43,124 nucleotides of DNA from Bacteroidales bacterium. Lineage in GTDB: Bacteria; Bacteroidota; Bacteroidia; Bacteroidales; Bacteroidaceae. The translations under genes and the position numbers were made by a program. Shown here in pieces: positions 24,631-32,636 of the stretch (its first letter is position 1; every line of letters starts with the position of its first letter). Below the pieces are notes generated by a model. That model searched no databases and had not been told where the DNA came from. It was given only the letters and a program-made list of their open reading frames with translations. The stretch is taken from assembly GCA_022788345.1 (NCBI GenBank), contig JALFTM010000097.1, positions 1 to 43,124 on the forward strand, in the 5' to 3' direction.

Positions 24631-27360
24631 ATGCTGCAACTAACAGACGTTATTAAAGAACGTATCCTCCTGCTCGACGGAGCGATGGGAACGATGATAC
24701 AGGCCTATAAGTTGACCGAAGAAGATTTTCGTAGCGAACGATTTGCCAATCTTCCTGGCCAGCAAAAAGGCAACAATGATTTACTTATTCTGACGCGCCC
24801 CGATATTATTTCAGAGATACATACCCGTTATTTGAAAGCAGGGGCAGACATAATTGAAACAAATACATTCTCCTCACAACGCATCTCGATGGCCGACTAT
24901 GGCTGTGAGCATCTCTGTCGAGAGTTGAATTTGGAGGGAGCACGTTTGGCACGTGCTTGTGCCGATCAGTTCTCTACGCCCGAAAAGCCACGTTTTGTGG
25001 CTGGTTCTGTTGGTCCAACAAACCGCACGTGCTCTATGAGCCCAGACGTAAACGACCCAGCACTCCGACTTTTGACTTATGATGAACTGGTTTCTGCCTA
25101 TCAAGAGCAGATGGAGGCTTTGCTTGAAGGGGGAGTAGATGCTTTGCTCTTGGAAACAATTTTCGATACGCTCAACCTAAAAGCTGGACTTTATGCCGCT
25201 GAAGAAGCTATGCAGGTAACAGGTCGTCGTGTGCCCATTATGCTTTCCATGACGGTGGCAGATCTTTCTGGGCGTACGCTTTCTGGGCAAAGCATCAAGG
25301 CTTTTCTCGCATCAATAGAACACGCACCGATATTCTCCGTAGGTTTGAACTGCTCCTTTGGCGCATCGGAGATGAAACCTTTCCTTGAAGAATTGGCTGC
25401 GGAAGCCCCTTATTACATCTCTTGTTATCCCAATGCTGGTTTGCCCAATTCGTTGGGCGAATATGACCAAAGTGCAGAGGAAATGACAGCGCAAATACAA
25501 GCGTTTTTGGATGAAGGATTGCTTAATATCTTGGGAGGCTGTTGTGGCACAACAGATGAATATATCGCATCTTTTGGAGAACGCATTGCTGTGGCAAAAC
25601 CACACGTGCCAGTACCGCAGCATGAATATATGTGGCTTTCGGGTCTTGATCGTTTGGTAGCCTCGCCAGAAATCAACTTCTTGAACATTGGCGAGCGTTG
25701 CAATGTGGCAGGCTCCCGCAAGTTTTTGCGCCTCATCAAGGAAGGTAACTATGTAGAAGCTTGCGACATTGCCCGTAAGCAGGTCGAAGATGGCGCGCAA
25801 ATCATAGATATTAACATGGACGATGGCCTTTTGGATGCTTCAAAGGAGATGACCCATTTCCTCAATATCTTGGCCTCCGAACCCGATGTGGCACGTATCC
25901 CTTTTATGATAGACTCTTCCAAGTGGGAAGTCATAGAAGCAGGATTGAAGTGCGTGCAGGGCAAATGTATCGTCAATTCTATTTCGCTCAAGGAGGGCGA
26001 AGAAGCTTTCTTAGATCATGCCGCCAAGATACGGCAATATGGTGCAGCAGTCGTTGTGATGGCTTTCGATGAAGAAGGACAAGCGTCTACTTACAATCGC
26101 CGTATTGAGATCTGCTCGCGTGCTTATCGACTTTTGGTCGAGAAGCTGAACTTCCCTCCGCAAGACATTATTTTTGACCCTAACGTCTTGGCCATTTGCA
26201 CGGGCATGGCAGAGCACAACGATTATGCCCGTGAGTTCATCGAAGCCACCCGTTGGATACGTACTAATCTTCCGGGAGCACATGTCAGTGGCGGAGTAAG
26301 TAATCTTTCTTTCTCTTTTCGTGGCAACACTTATCTGCGCGAAGCGATGCACTCCGTTTTCCTCTATCATGCCATTCAGGCTGGTATGGACATGGGTATT
26401 GTCAACCCCTCAACGGCTGTACTCTATGAGGATATCCCCAAGGAGCAATTGCAATTGATAGAAGACGTGATACTCAATCGCCGTGATGCCAGCGAGGAAC
26501 TCATTGCCTTGGCCGAACAGTTGCAAGGACAACAGACGGGTGGAGAAACAAAGAATAAACAAGACGAGTGGCGCAAAAAGTCTGTGGAAGAGCGTTTGGA
26601 ATACGCTATTATCAAGGGCATTTCCACTCACTTGAATGAAGACCTGCACGAGTTGTTGCCACAATATCCCCATGCAGTGAATATCATCGAAGGCCCACTC
26701 ATGCGTGGGATGAATATAGTGGGCGACCTTTTTGGAGCAGGTAAGATGTTCCTTCCGCAGGTTATCAAAACAGCGCGTACGATGAAGGCAGCTGTGGCCA
26801 TTCTTCAGCCTTATATAGAGGCCGAAAGGGTGGTTGGTCAAAGCTCGGCAGGCAAAGCCCTCATGGCTACGGTCAAAGGCGATGTACACGACATAGGTAA
26901 AAACATTGTAGGTGTCGTTCTTGGATGCAACAACTACGAGATTATTGACTTAGGTATTATGACGCCTGCTGATAAAATCGTAAAAACGGCTATCGATGAA
27001 CAGGTCGATTTCATTGGCTTAAGCGGACTTATTACACCGAGTTTGGAAGAAATGGTCATTACAGCCAAGGCATTGAACGAAGCGGGAGTAAACTGCCCCA
27101 TTTGCATAGGTGGTGCCACAACCAGCGCTTTGCATACAGCGTTGAAGATAGCACCAGTGTATGATGGTCCCGTAATTTATGTCAAAGATGCTTCGCAGAT
27201 GGTGATTACGGCTTCACGTTTCATGAATGAGGAAACGAAAGATGATTTTTTCAGCGAACTTGCCACCACGCAGGCCGACCTGCGTGAGAAGTACAATGGT
27301 CCTCGCGTGAAAACCATTTCTCTCAACGAAGCACGCAATAAGAAGCTACAACTCTTTTAA
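24631..27360 (+). CDS. metH: cobalamin-dependent methionine synthase, without activation domain
   Basis: Transfers a methyl group from methyltetrahydrofolate to homocysteine through cobalamin. The 909-residue protein has a homocysteine-binding barrel (about 1-325, zinc ligands Cys241, Cys304 and Cys305 in NCSFGAS and GGCCGTTDE), a pterin-binding barrel (about 335-600, with FLNIGERCNVAGSRKF and DINMDDGLLD), a cap domain (about 640-735) and a B12-binding Rossmann domain with DVHDIGKNIVG, where His753 is the cobalt ligand. The protein stops soon after this domain, so the AdoMet-binding reactivation domain of the long (about 1,230-residue) enzyme is absent. No cobalamin riboswitch is seen upstream. 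It closes the murB operon, 76 nt after smpB. Confidence 0.97.
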   Translation: MLQLTDVIKERILLLDGAMGTMIQAYKLTEEDFRSERFANLPGQQKGNNDLLILTRPDIISEIHTRYLKAGADIIETNTFSSQRISMADYGCEHLCRELNLEGARLARACADQFSTPEKPRFVAGSVGPTNRTCSMSPDVNDPALRLLTYDELVSAYQEQMEALLEGGVDALLLETIFDTLNLKAGLYAAEEAMQVTGRRVPIMLSMTVADLSGRTLSGQSIKAFLASIEHAPIFSVGLNCSFGASEMKPFLEELAAEAPYYISCYPNAGLPNSLGEYDQSAEEMTAQIQAFLDEGLLNILGGCCGTTDEYIASFGERIAVAKPHVPVPQHEYMWLSGLDRLVASPEINFLNIGERCNVAGSRKFLRLIKEGNYVEACDIARKQVEDGAQIIDINMDDGLLDASKEMTHFLNILASEPDVARIPFMIDSSKWEVIEAGLKCVQGKCIVNSISLKEGEEAFLDHAAKIRQYGAAVVVMAFDEEGQASTYNRRIEICSRAYRLLVEKLNFPPQDIIFDPNVLAICTGMAEHNDYAREFIEATRWIRTNLPGAHVSGGVSNLSFSFRGNTYLREAMHSVFLYHAIQAGMDMGIVNPSTAVLYEDIPKEQLQLIEDVILNRRDASEELIALAEQLQGQQTGGETKNKQDEWRKKSVEERLEYAIIKGISTHLNEDLHELLPQYPHAVNIIEGPLMRGMNIVGDLFGAGKMFLPQVIKTARTMKAAVAILQPYIEAERVVGQSSAGKALMATVKGDVHDIGKNIVGVVLGCNNYEIIDLGIMTPADKIVKTAIDEQVDFIGLSGLITPSLEEMVITAKALNEAGVNCPICIGGATTSALHTALKIAPVYDGPVIYVKDASQMVITASRFMNEETKDDFFSELATTQADLREKYNGPRVKTISLNEARNKKLQLF

Positions 27361-27423
27361 GAGTGTAGGGAGAAGTTTCTTGCTGAAGGCTAAAAAACTT
27401 TTCTCCTTGCGCCACCAAACTTC

Positions 27424-27507
27424 AAATCGCACTGTGAGTTATATAAATTGCACTGCAAACTATATAATTCGCAGTGCGATTTATGTAGATTGCACTGTGG
27501 TCTAAAC
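27424..27507. repeat. four tandem 21-bp repeats
   Basis: Units start at 27424, 27445, 27466 and 27487, an exact 21-bp period (two helical turns). All share AxxTYGCASTG; the first three end in TATAT or TATGT. The first and third units also contain an exact 11-bp inverted repeat, AAATCGCACTG at 27424-27434 and its complement at 27472-27482. They lie 62 nt before the -7 element of the HU-HIG gene and look like a stacked protein-binding site. Confidence 0.85.
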
Positions 27508-27535
27508 TTTTCTGCCACGGAAGAAAAGTTTTTTA
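27504..27535 (+). terminator. candidate terminator of metH
   Basis: AAACTTTTCT and AGAAAAGTTT form a 10-bp stem over an 8-nt loop, with further T residues at the 3' side. It overlaps the right arm of the larger inverted repeat, so termination may depend on which pairing forms. Confidence 0.4.
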
Positions 27536-27568
27536 GCGCAAAGAGATAAATTTCCCATTGCTAATAAT

Positions 27569-27576
27569 TATCTTTG
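27569..27576 (+). promoter_or_regulatory. -7 element for the HU-HIG gene
   Basis: TATCTTTG fits TAnnTTTG and lies 27 nt before the ATG. No good TTTG -33 element is seen, which may mean that an activator bound at the upstream repeats is needed. Confidence 0.55.
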
Positions 27577-27603
27577 TGCATTCATCAAATCCTAATTAAA
27601 TCT

Positions 27604-28218
27604 ATGGCTCAGTTTATCATGCGCACGATGAACGATGTGCGCGACGAAGGGAAGGAAACGACTTATCCACATTTGATACACACAGGCGTTACCACCACGG
27701 AAGACTTGGCACGTGCACTTCAAGCAAGCTCTACGTTCACAACCTCGGACGTCCTCGGATTGCTCGAAGCCCTTTCGTCTTTCATCGCTGCCGAAACAGT
27801 GAAAGGACGTTCCGTGCGCATTGATGGTCTTGGCACGTTCACTGCTTCTTTGGGGCTTGTAGAAGGAAAGGAACGAGAAGAAGTGGAGGGAGGCACGCAT
27901 CGTAATGCCAAAAGCGTTTGTGTGCGTAGCATCCGTTTTCGCCCCTCTCGCAATCTTATTGCACGCGCTGATGCCTGCGCCCATCTTGAGCGCACCAAAG
28001 AGAAGCAACGCCTTGCTCCCATAGAACCGCAATCGGCACGAATTGAAGCAGTAAAGGAGTTTTTTGCGACGCATCGCTACCTCCGCATAGGCGACTATAT
28101 AGCCATGACGCACTTGTCGCGTTCTAAGGCGGTTGCCGAACTACGAGTGCTTTGCGAGAGTGGTATTCTAAAGACAGAAGGTCGAGGAACGCATAAAGTA
28201 TATGTTCCACAAGATTGA
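27604..28218 (+). CDS. HU-HIG protein (HU-like domain fused to winged helix)
   Basis: A 204-residue DNA-binding protein typical of Bacteroidetes. Residues about 20-125 form an HU/IHF-like domain: the helical part TTEDLARALQASSTFTTSDV (31-50), the beta turn VKGRSVRIDGLGTFTASLGL (66-85) and a basic return strand SIRFRPSRNLIARADA. A C-terminal winged helix-turn-helix (about 145-204) has the pattern FFATHRYLRIGDYIAMTHLS then AVAELRVLCESGILKTEGRG. This pairing is that of the HU-HIG family (HU fused to wHTH, Ig or Gly-rich parts). I start at the ATG of MAQFIMRT; earlier codons overlap the promoter. The upstream repeats suggest self-regulation. Confidence 0.85.
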   Translation: MAQFIMRTMNDVRDEGKETTYPHLIHTGVTTTEDLARALQASSTFTTSDVLGLLEALSSFIAAETVKGRSVRIDGLGTFTASLGLVEGKEREEVEGGTHRNAKSVCVRSIRFRPSRNLIARADACAHLERTKEKQRLAPIEPQSARIEAVKEFFATHRYLRIGDYIAMTHLSRSKAVAELRVLCESGILKTEGRGTHKVYVPQD

Positions 28219-28290
28219 GTCTTGACCCATTTAATGAATAGCTGTTTCAGAATGAAAACGTATGGTACTATCACTTTCTAAAAAACTCTT

Positions 28291-29271
28291 ATGACAATGC
28301 TCAAACTCAGAACAATGTTTTTTTTCACGCTCTTTGCATGGATGTTTTGTGTGATTGAAGCATGCGTGGCACAAAATCATATACAAGCAAATGGCACGCA
28401 GTTGGTATTAAAAGGCGTGCCACAACGTCTTGTAGGGATACGCTTGGCCGATGATGTGTGGATGGGTGAAAAAGAGCTTGCACCAACGCTTGCCTTGCTG
28501 CGCCAAACAGGCTTTGATGTTATTGCTATAGGTGTTGATCCTAACAATGAGAAGTTTGTTTCTCCTTTTATCAAGGAAGCGGAAAAGCAGGGATTAAGAG
28601 TGGCCTTGCAATGGCGCTTAAGCCTGTGGAGCGACCTTGAAATGAAAGAGTCGATACAACGCTGGGACGAAGAGATGCAACTTTTGCAATCGCCAGTACT
28701 TGTTGCTTGGGATTTTTTGAGCGATGATATAGAACGCATTCAGCCCTTGATAGACTATATTAAGGATAAAGATACGCCCCATCTTGTAGGGATTGTGTCT
28801 GATGGGTTGAGCAATGGCTTAAATGAAACTTACGACTACGAGGGGTGCATGTCAATGCTTTCTGATTACTTCACCCTTGGACTTCATCCGCAGAAATGGC
28901 TGTGGACCTCAGGTGATCGTACCTATGACGCCTTGCCAAACACCTATATAAAGTCCAGTGAATATATTGAAAGTCACAAACGCTTGGCCGAAAAGCATCA
29001 GAAACCTTTGGTGATTTCGTCTGCCGATTACCCCCGTGATCGCAATCTTGTTGATGCAGGCACACCGACCAATTATCGTTTGAGCTTTTTTCAATTCTTG
29101 TTGGCACAAATGAAAGACATGGAGAGTCCATTGGCGCTTGTTTATTTAGGCGAATATAAGCAACACTACAATCCCCAGTCTCTACCAGAAGATTTGAAAG
29201 TTTATACCTATCCACAGGATTTGGACTTTCTTCAAAAGCTTGGTGAAGCGATAAAAACGCTTCACAATTAA
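28291..29271 (+). CDS. secreted GH5-like protein, probably catalytically dead
   Basis: A 326-residue exported protein with a signal peptide (MFFFTLFAWMFCVIEACVAQ, cleavage near residue 28). The body follows the TIM-barrel pattern of GH5 beta-mannanases: LKGVPQRLVGI (40-50), ALLRQTGFDVIAIGV, LVAWDFLSDDIERI (137-150), FTLGLHPQKWLW (194-205) and KPLVISSADYPRDRNL (238-253). In active relatives the acid/base is the Glu of an NEP motif and the nucleophile the Glu before FG; here these read SDD (144-146) and SSADYPRD (243-250), so both catalytic glutamates appear lost. It may be a carbohydrate-binding pseudoenzyme. A GH25 lysozyme gene follows in the same direction. Confidence 0.75.
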   Translation: MTMLKLRTMFFFTLFAWMFCVIEACVAQNHIQANGTQLVLKGVPQRLVGIRLADDVWMGEKELAPTLALLRQTGFDVIAIGVDPNNEKFVSPFIKEAEKQGLRVALQWRLSLWSDLEMKESIQRWDEEMQLLQSPVLVAWDFLSDDIERIQPLIDYIKDKDTPHLVGIVSDGLSNGLNETYDYEGCMSMLSDYFTLGLHPQKWLWTSGDRTYDALPNTYIKSSEYIESHKRLAEKHQKPLVISSADYPRDRNLVDAGTPTNYRLSFFQFLLAQMKDMESPLALVYLGEYKQHYNPQSLPEDLKVYTYPQDLDFLQKLGEAIKTLHN

Positions 29272-29315
29272 AGTTTTATAACGAGAAAAATATGGTTTAA
29301 TTCGCAAATCCTCTG

Positions 29316-29323
29316 TAACTTTG
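29316..29323 (+). promoter_or_regulatory. -7 element for the GH25 lysozyme
   Basis: TAACTTTG fits TAnnTTTG exactly and lies 18 nt before the ATG at 29342. The -33 element is not clear. It also shows that the ATG, and not an upstream TTG at 29321, is the start. Confidence 0.65.
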
Positions 29324-29341
29324 CGAGAAATAGTTCCCATT

Positions 29342-30154
29342 ATGTCAATTCGCAACTACTCCATATATATATACTTTCTCGCCTTATTGGCCGTCTTCCC
29401 TTTAACAGCGACAGCACAGAAAAAGTCGAAGCACGCTGTTCCAGCTACGACCTATGATGTAGAGCCTGACCGCTTTGTAGCGCGTGCTATGCAGGACAAA
29501 CATGGACGCACGATAGAGGCCGTAGGCACTTCGCGTACTTCAACAGCGAAGGTGAACATGAAGTATAAGGAGGGCATCGATGTTTCACGCTATCAAGGCA
29601 CGATAGATTGGGAGCAGGTGGCAACGGAGGATATTTCTTATGCTTACATGAAAGCGACAGAAGGGGCCTCCCTCGTGGATGTCACTTATAAACGTAACAT
29701 TAGAGAAGCACGGAAGCACGGCATCAGTGTGGGAAGCTATCACTTCTATCGCCCTAACATCAGTATAGATGAGCAGTTTAATAACATGACCTCTACGGTA
29801 TTGAAAGAAGAGCAAGACCTTGTGCCTTTAATTGATATAGAAACAAGAGGTTCTGTCTCAGAGGATCAGTTTATTTCCGACTTGCGTGAATTCATTGAGC
29901 GTGTAGCAGCGCATTATGGCAAAAAGCCTTTACTCTACACATTCCATAATTTTTATAATAAGCATTTGGTTGGCCAATTCCCTGATTACCATTGGATGAT
30001 AGCCCGTTACCGCAGTGATAGTCCAACGCTGAATGATGGGAAAGATTTTATTATGTGGCAATATACGGCTTCTGGTTCTGTGTCTGGCATCCGTGGCAAT
30101 GTAGACCGCAGTCGTATCATGGGTAATTTCCAACTCCATCACGTGGCTTTTTAA
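29342..30154 (+). CDS. glycoside hydrolase family 25 lysozyme
   Basis: A 270-residue exported muramidase. The signal peptide is IYFLALLAVFPLTATAQ (cleavage near 26), followed by a short linker and the GH25 barrel from about 76: GIDVSRYQGTIDW (78-90) with Asp80, AYMKATEGA (101-109), GSYHFYRPN (131-139) and the catalytic PLIDIET with Asp165 and Glu167. The usual LYTFHNFYNKHL, WMIARY and IMWQYTASGSV blocks complete the fold. It likely cuts the glycan of peptidoglycan, either in cell-wall turnover or against other bacteria. A shared bidirectional terminator separates it from the next gene. Confidence 0.95.
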   Translation: MSIRNYSIYIYFLALLAVFPLTATAQKKSKHAVPATTYDVEPDRFVARAMQDKHGRTIEAVGTSRTSTAKVNMKYKEGIDVSRYQGTIDWEQVATEDISYAYMKATEGASLVDVTYKRNIREARKHGISVGSYHFYRPNISIDEQFNNMTSTVLKEEQDLVPLIDIETRGSVSEDQFISDLREFIERVAAHYGKKPLLYTFHNFYNKHLVGQFPDYHWMIARYRSDSPTLNDGKDFIMWQYTASGSVSGIRGNVDRSRIMGNFQLHHVAF

Positions 30155-30178
30155 GTGGAGCAACGATGAAGTAAAAGC

Positions 30179-30213
30179 AAATGGCGCATCTCCCAAACGG
30201 AGATGCGCCATTT
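30179..30213. terminator. bidirectional terminator
   Basis: A perfect 15-bp stem (AAATGGCGCATCTCC at 30179-30193 with 30199-30213) closes a 5-nt loop. The A and T runs at the stem ends suit both directions, as expected between the convergent GH25 and NfnAB-like genes. Confidence 0.85.
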
Positions 30214-30232
30214 ATTGTAAGGGTTCTAAGTT

Positions 30233-32512
30233 TTACGCTTGTGCTTGCAGTTGGGCATCCATATAGGCTGCGGCTTGTTTGCCATCTCCCATGGCGAGAA
30301 TGACTGTAGCACCACCACGAACGATGTCGCCTCCTGCAAAAATAGTAGGGTCACTTGATTGCAATAGGTCGTTTACTTCAATAACACCTTTGCGTCCCAA
30401 CTGTAAGTCGGGTAGACTATTTGTGAAAAGCGGATTAGGAGAAACGCCCACGCTGACAATAACCATGTCTGTGTCCATCACCACTGTTTCTCCTTCGATA
30501 GGGATAGGGGAGCGACGTCCGCTGGCATCAGGCTCTCCAAGCGCCATCTTTTGCAAGACAACCTGCTTTACACAACCATTCTCGTCGGCAATATAAGAAA
30601 GAGGATTGTGTAGAGTAAGGAAGTCTATGCCCTCTTCTTTAGCATGTCGTACCTCCTCTAAGCGTGCAGGCATCTCTTCTTCAGAACGACGATAGACAAT
30701 TGTGGCTGTTTCTGCGCCAAGACGTTTGGCTGTACGAACAGAGTCCATGGCCGTATTGCCACCACCAACGACGATGACATGCTTACCGCGTGGTACAGGT
30801 GTGTCACTTTCTTCATTGAATGCCTCCATGAGATTGACGCGTGTGAGGTATTCGTTGGAGGAAAGAATGTTAATGGCGTTCTCACCAGGAATGCCCATAA
30901 AGTTGGGAAGTCCTGCGCCGGGACCTGCAAAAAGGGCACAATAGCCATCAGCTTTGAGCTGTTCTACAGTGACGGTTTGCCCAACGACACAGTCCTTCAC
31001 GAACTGTACACCTGCTTGGCGCAAAGCGTTGATTTCATAATCGACAATCTCGTTGGGAAGACGATATTCTGGAATACCATACTTCAATACGCCTCCAAAT
31101 TCGTGCAGGGCTTCAAACACAGTGACATCATAGCCACGATGAAGCATTTCACCAGCAAAGGCGAGGCCAGCAGGACCAGACCCAACGACAGCCACTCGCT
31201 TTCCATTACGTTGACGATGGGGAGAAACGGCTGTGCCATGCTGTCGCTCATAATCGGCTACAAAGCGTTCCAAATGACCAATAGCTACGGATTCCCCTTT
31301 GGTCTTGAGATGGATACAGCGACTTTCACATTGCTTTTCCTGCGGACAGACACGACCACAAACGGCAGGCAACGTGCTATACTCTTTAATCGTGTGTGCC
31401 GCTTCTGCAAACTCGCCAAGTTCTACATGCTTAATGAAGCGTGGAATGTCAATACCTACTGGACATCCTTGGACACATCCCGGATTGTTGCAGTCCAAAC
31501 AGCGTTGTGCTTCCATTTGAGCAACAGCAGGCGTTAAACCACGATTAACCTCGGCACGCAACTGTGTGGCACGATAGATCGGATCAAGTTCCTCCATCTC
31601 GCAACGTGGGATGGCCATGCGCTCTTTTGCACTTTTGGCTTTTCGGAGATTGGCACGCCAAGTAGCATCTCTGCTTTTGTCTTGATGTGACTCTGTCGTT
31701 TCGTGATGATGTAGCTTTTCATACTCTGCTCCTTTGTAAGCCCGCAGGCGCATCAACATTTCATCAAAATCTACTTCATGGCCGTCAAACTCAGGTCCAT
31801 CTACGCAGACAAACTTACGCTTACCCCCAACAGTGATGCGACAAGCACCGCACATTCCTGTGCCATCGACCATAATGGTATTGAGTGATACATCGGTAGG
31901 AACTTGGTACTCTTTCGTGAGTAAGCAACAAAACTTCATCATGATTGCAGGCCCTATCGCAAAGCAACGATGTACGGGCTCTCGCTCCAAAACAGAGCGA
32001 ATGCCGTCTGTGACCAAACCTTTTGTTCCTGCACTACCATCATCTGTCATGATGATAACTTCATCAGATGAAGCGCGCATCTCTTCTTCAAGAATGAGGA
32101 GCTCTTTGTTGCGGGCGGCCAGTATCACGATTACTCGGTTGCCTGCTGCTTTGAGAGCTTGCACGATGGGCAACATCGGAGCAACGCCTACGCCTCCCCC
32201 AGCACATACGACTGTGCCAAAGTTTTCAATATGTGTAGCCTTTCCCAAAGGACCAACGACGTCGGCAAGTTCGTCACCTTCTTCCAACTGACAAATCTTT
32301 TTAGAGCTAAGACCAACAGCTTGCACAATGAGTGTTATTGTACCAGCCTTTGTGTCTGCCTCAGCAATAGTCAATGGTATGCGTTCGCCATGAGCATCAG
32401 AACGCACGATGACAAAGTGCCCAGCGCGACGAGCACGAGCTATTAGAGGCGCTTCAACAATAAGTTTGTACACATTTGCTGAGAGCTGTTCTTTGCGAAG
32501 AAGAGTATTCAT
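30233..32512 (-). CDS. NfnA/NfnB-like fused NAD(P)H-ferredoxin oxidoreductase
   Basis: A 759-residue fusion. Residues 1-250 resemble a ferredoxin-NADP reductase/NfnA (SudB/PyrK-type) subunit: FAD and NAD motifs (CAGGGVGVAPML 103-114) and a [2Fe-2S] site with Cys221, Cys224 and Cys236. Residues 300-759 resemble NfnB/GltD (SudA): Fe-S cysteines in CLDCNNPGCVQGCP (338-351) and CGRVCPQEKQCESRC (385-399), then FAD motif VVGSGPAGLAFAGE (442-455) and NADPH motif IVVGGGNTAMD. Such proteins are often misnamed as glutamate synthase or dihydroorotate dehydrogenase subunits. They probably balance NADH, NADPH and ferredoxin or reduce sulfur. The Met at 32512 (MNTLLRKEQ) is preferred over an upstream extension. 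Confidence 0.9.
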   Translation of the reverse strand: MNTLLRKEQLSANVYKLIVEAPLIARARRAGHFVIVRSDAHGERIPLTIAEADTKAGTITLIVQAVGLSSKKICQLEEGDELADVVGPLGKATHIENFGTVVCAGGGVGVAPMLPIVQALKAAGNRVIVILAARNKELLILEEEMRASSDEVIIMTDDGSAGTKGLVTDGIRSVLEREPVHRCFAIGPAIMMKFCCLLTKEYQVPTDVSLNTIMVDGTGMCGACRITVGGKRKFVCVDGPEFDGHEVDFDEMLMRLRAYKGAEYEKLHHHETTESHQDKSRDATWRANLRKAKSAKERMAIPRCEMEELDPIYRATQLRAEVNRGLTPAVAQMEAQRCLDCNNPGCVQGCPVGIDIPRFIKHVELGEFAEAAHTIKEYSTLPAVCGRVCPQEKQCESRCIHLKTKGESVAIGHLERFVADYERQHGTAVSPHRQRNGKRVAVVGSGPAGLAFAGEMLHRGYDVTVFEALHEFGGVLKYGIPEYRLPNEIVDYEINALRQAGVQFVKDCVVGQTVTVEQLKADGYCALFAGPGAGLPNFMGIPGENAINILSSNEYLTRVNLMEAFNEESDTPVPRGKHVIVVGGGNTAMDSVRTAKRLGAETATIVYRRSEEEMPARLEEVRHAKEEGIDFLTLHNPLSYIADENGCVKQVVLQKMALGEPDASGRRSPIPIEGETVVMDTDMVIVSVGVSPNPLFTNSLPDLQLGRKGVIEVNDLLQSSDPTIFAGGDIVRGGATVILAMGDGKQAAAYMDAQLQAQA

Positions 32513-32570
32513 AGTGATGATAAGCGTGATGTTATGTCTGTAAGATAGGTGCAATAAATTCTTATTGCTT

Positions 32571-32615
32571 TCAAAAGAAAAAAGAAGTAGGTTGCTCAAA
32601 GCTTGAGCAACCTAC
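32571..32615 (-). terminator. rho-independent terminator of the serC-serA-DUF1015 cluster
   Basis: A perfect 13-bp stem (GTAGGTTGCTCAA at 32587-32599 with 32603-32615) with a 3-nt loop. On the minus strand it is followed by TTCTTTTTTCTTTT, a strong T tract, about 20 nt past the DUF1015 gene. Confidence 0.9.
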
Positions 32616-32636
32616 GATTGAAAGAAATGCTGGATG

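Larger units (their letters stand above)
27389..27537. repeat. 16-bp inverted repeat enclosing the 21-bp repeat array
   Basis: GCTAAAAAACTTTTCT at 27389-27404 is the exact reverse complement of 27522-27537, with 117 nt between. The right arm can instead pair locally with AAACTTTTCT at 27504-27513 (10 bp, 8-nt loop) and run into T residues, which would make a plus-strand terminator for metH. The two pairings exclude each other. Confidence 0.85.

Noticed and set aside
27424-27507. CRISPR-like array
   Set aside because: The four units are directly adjacent with a 21-bp period and no unique spacers; no cas genes are present.
30179-30213. Relation between this terminator and the 15,001 palindrome, both with GGCGCAT in the arm
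   Set aside because: Only seven bases are shared; chance is sufficient.
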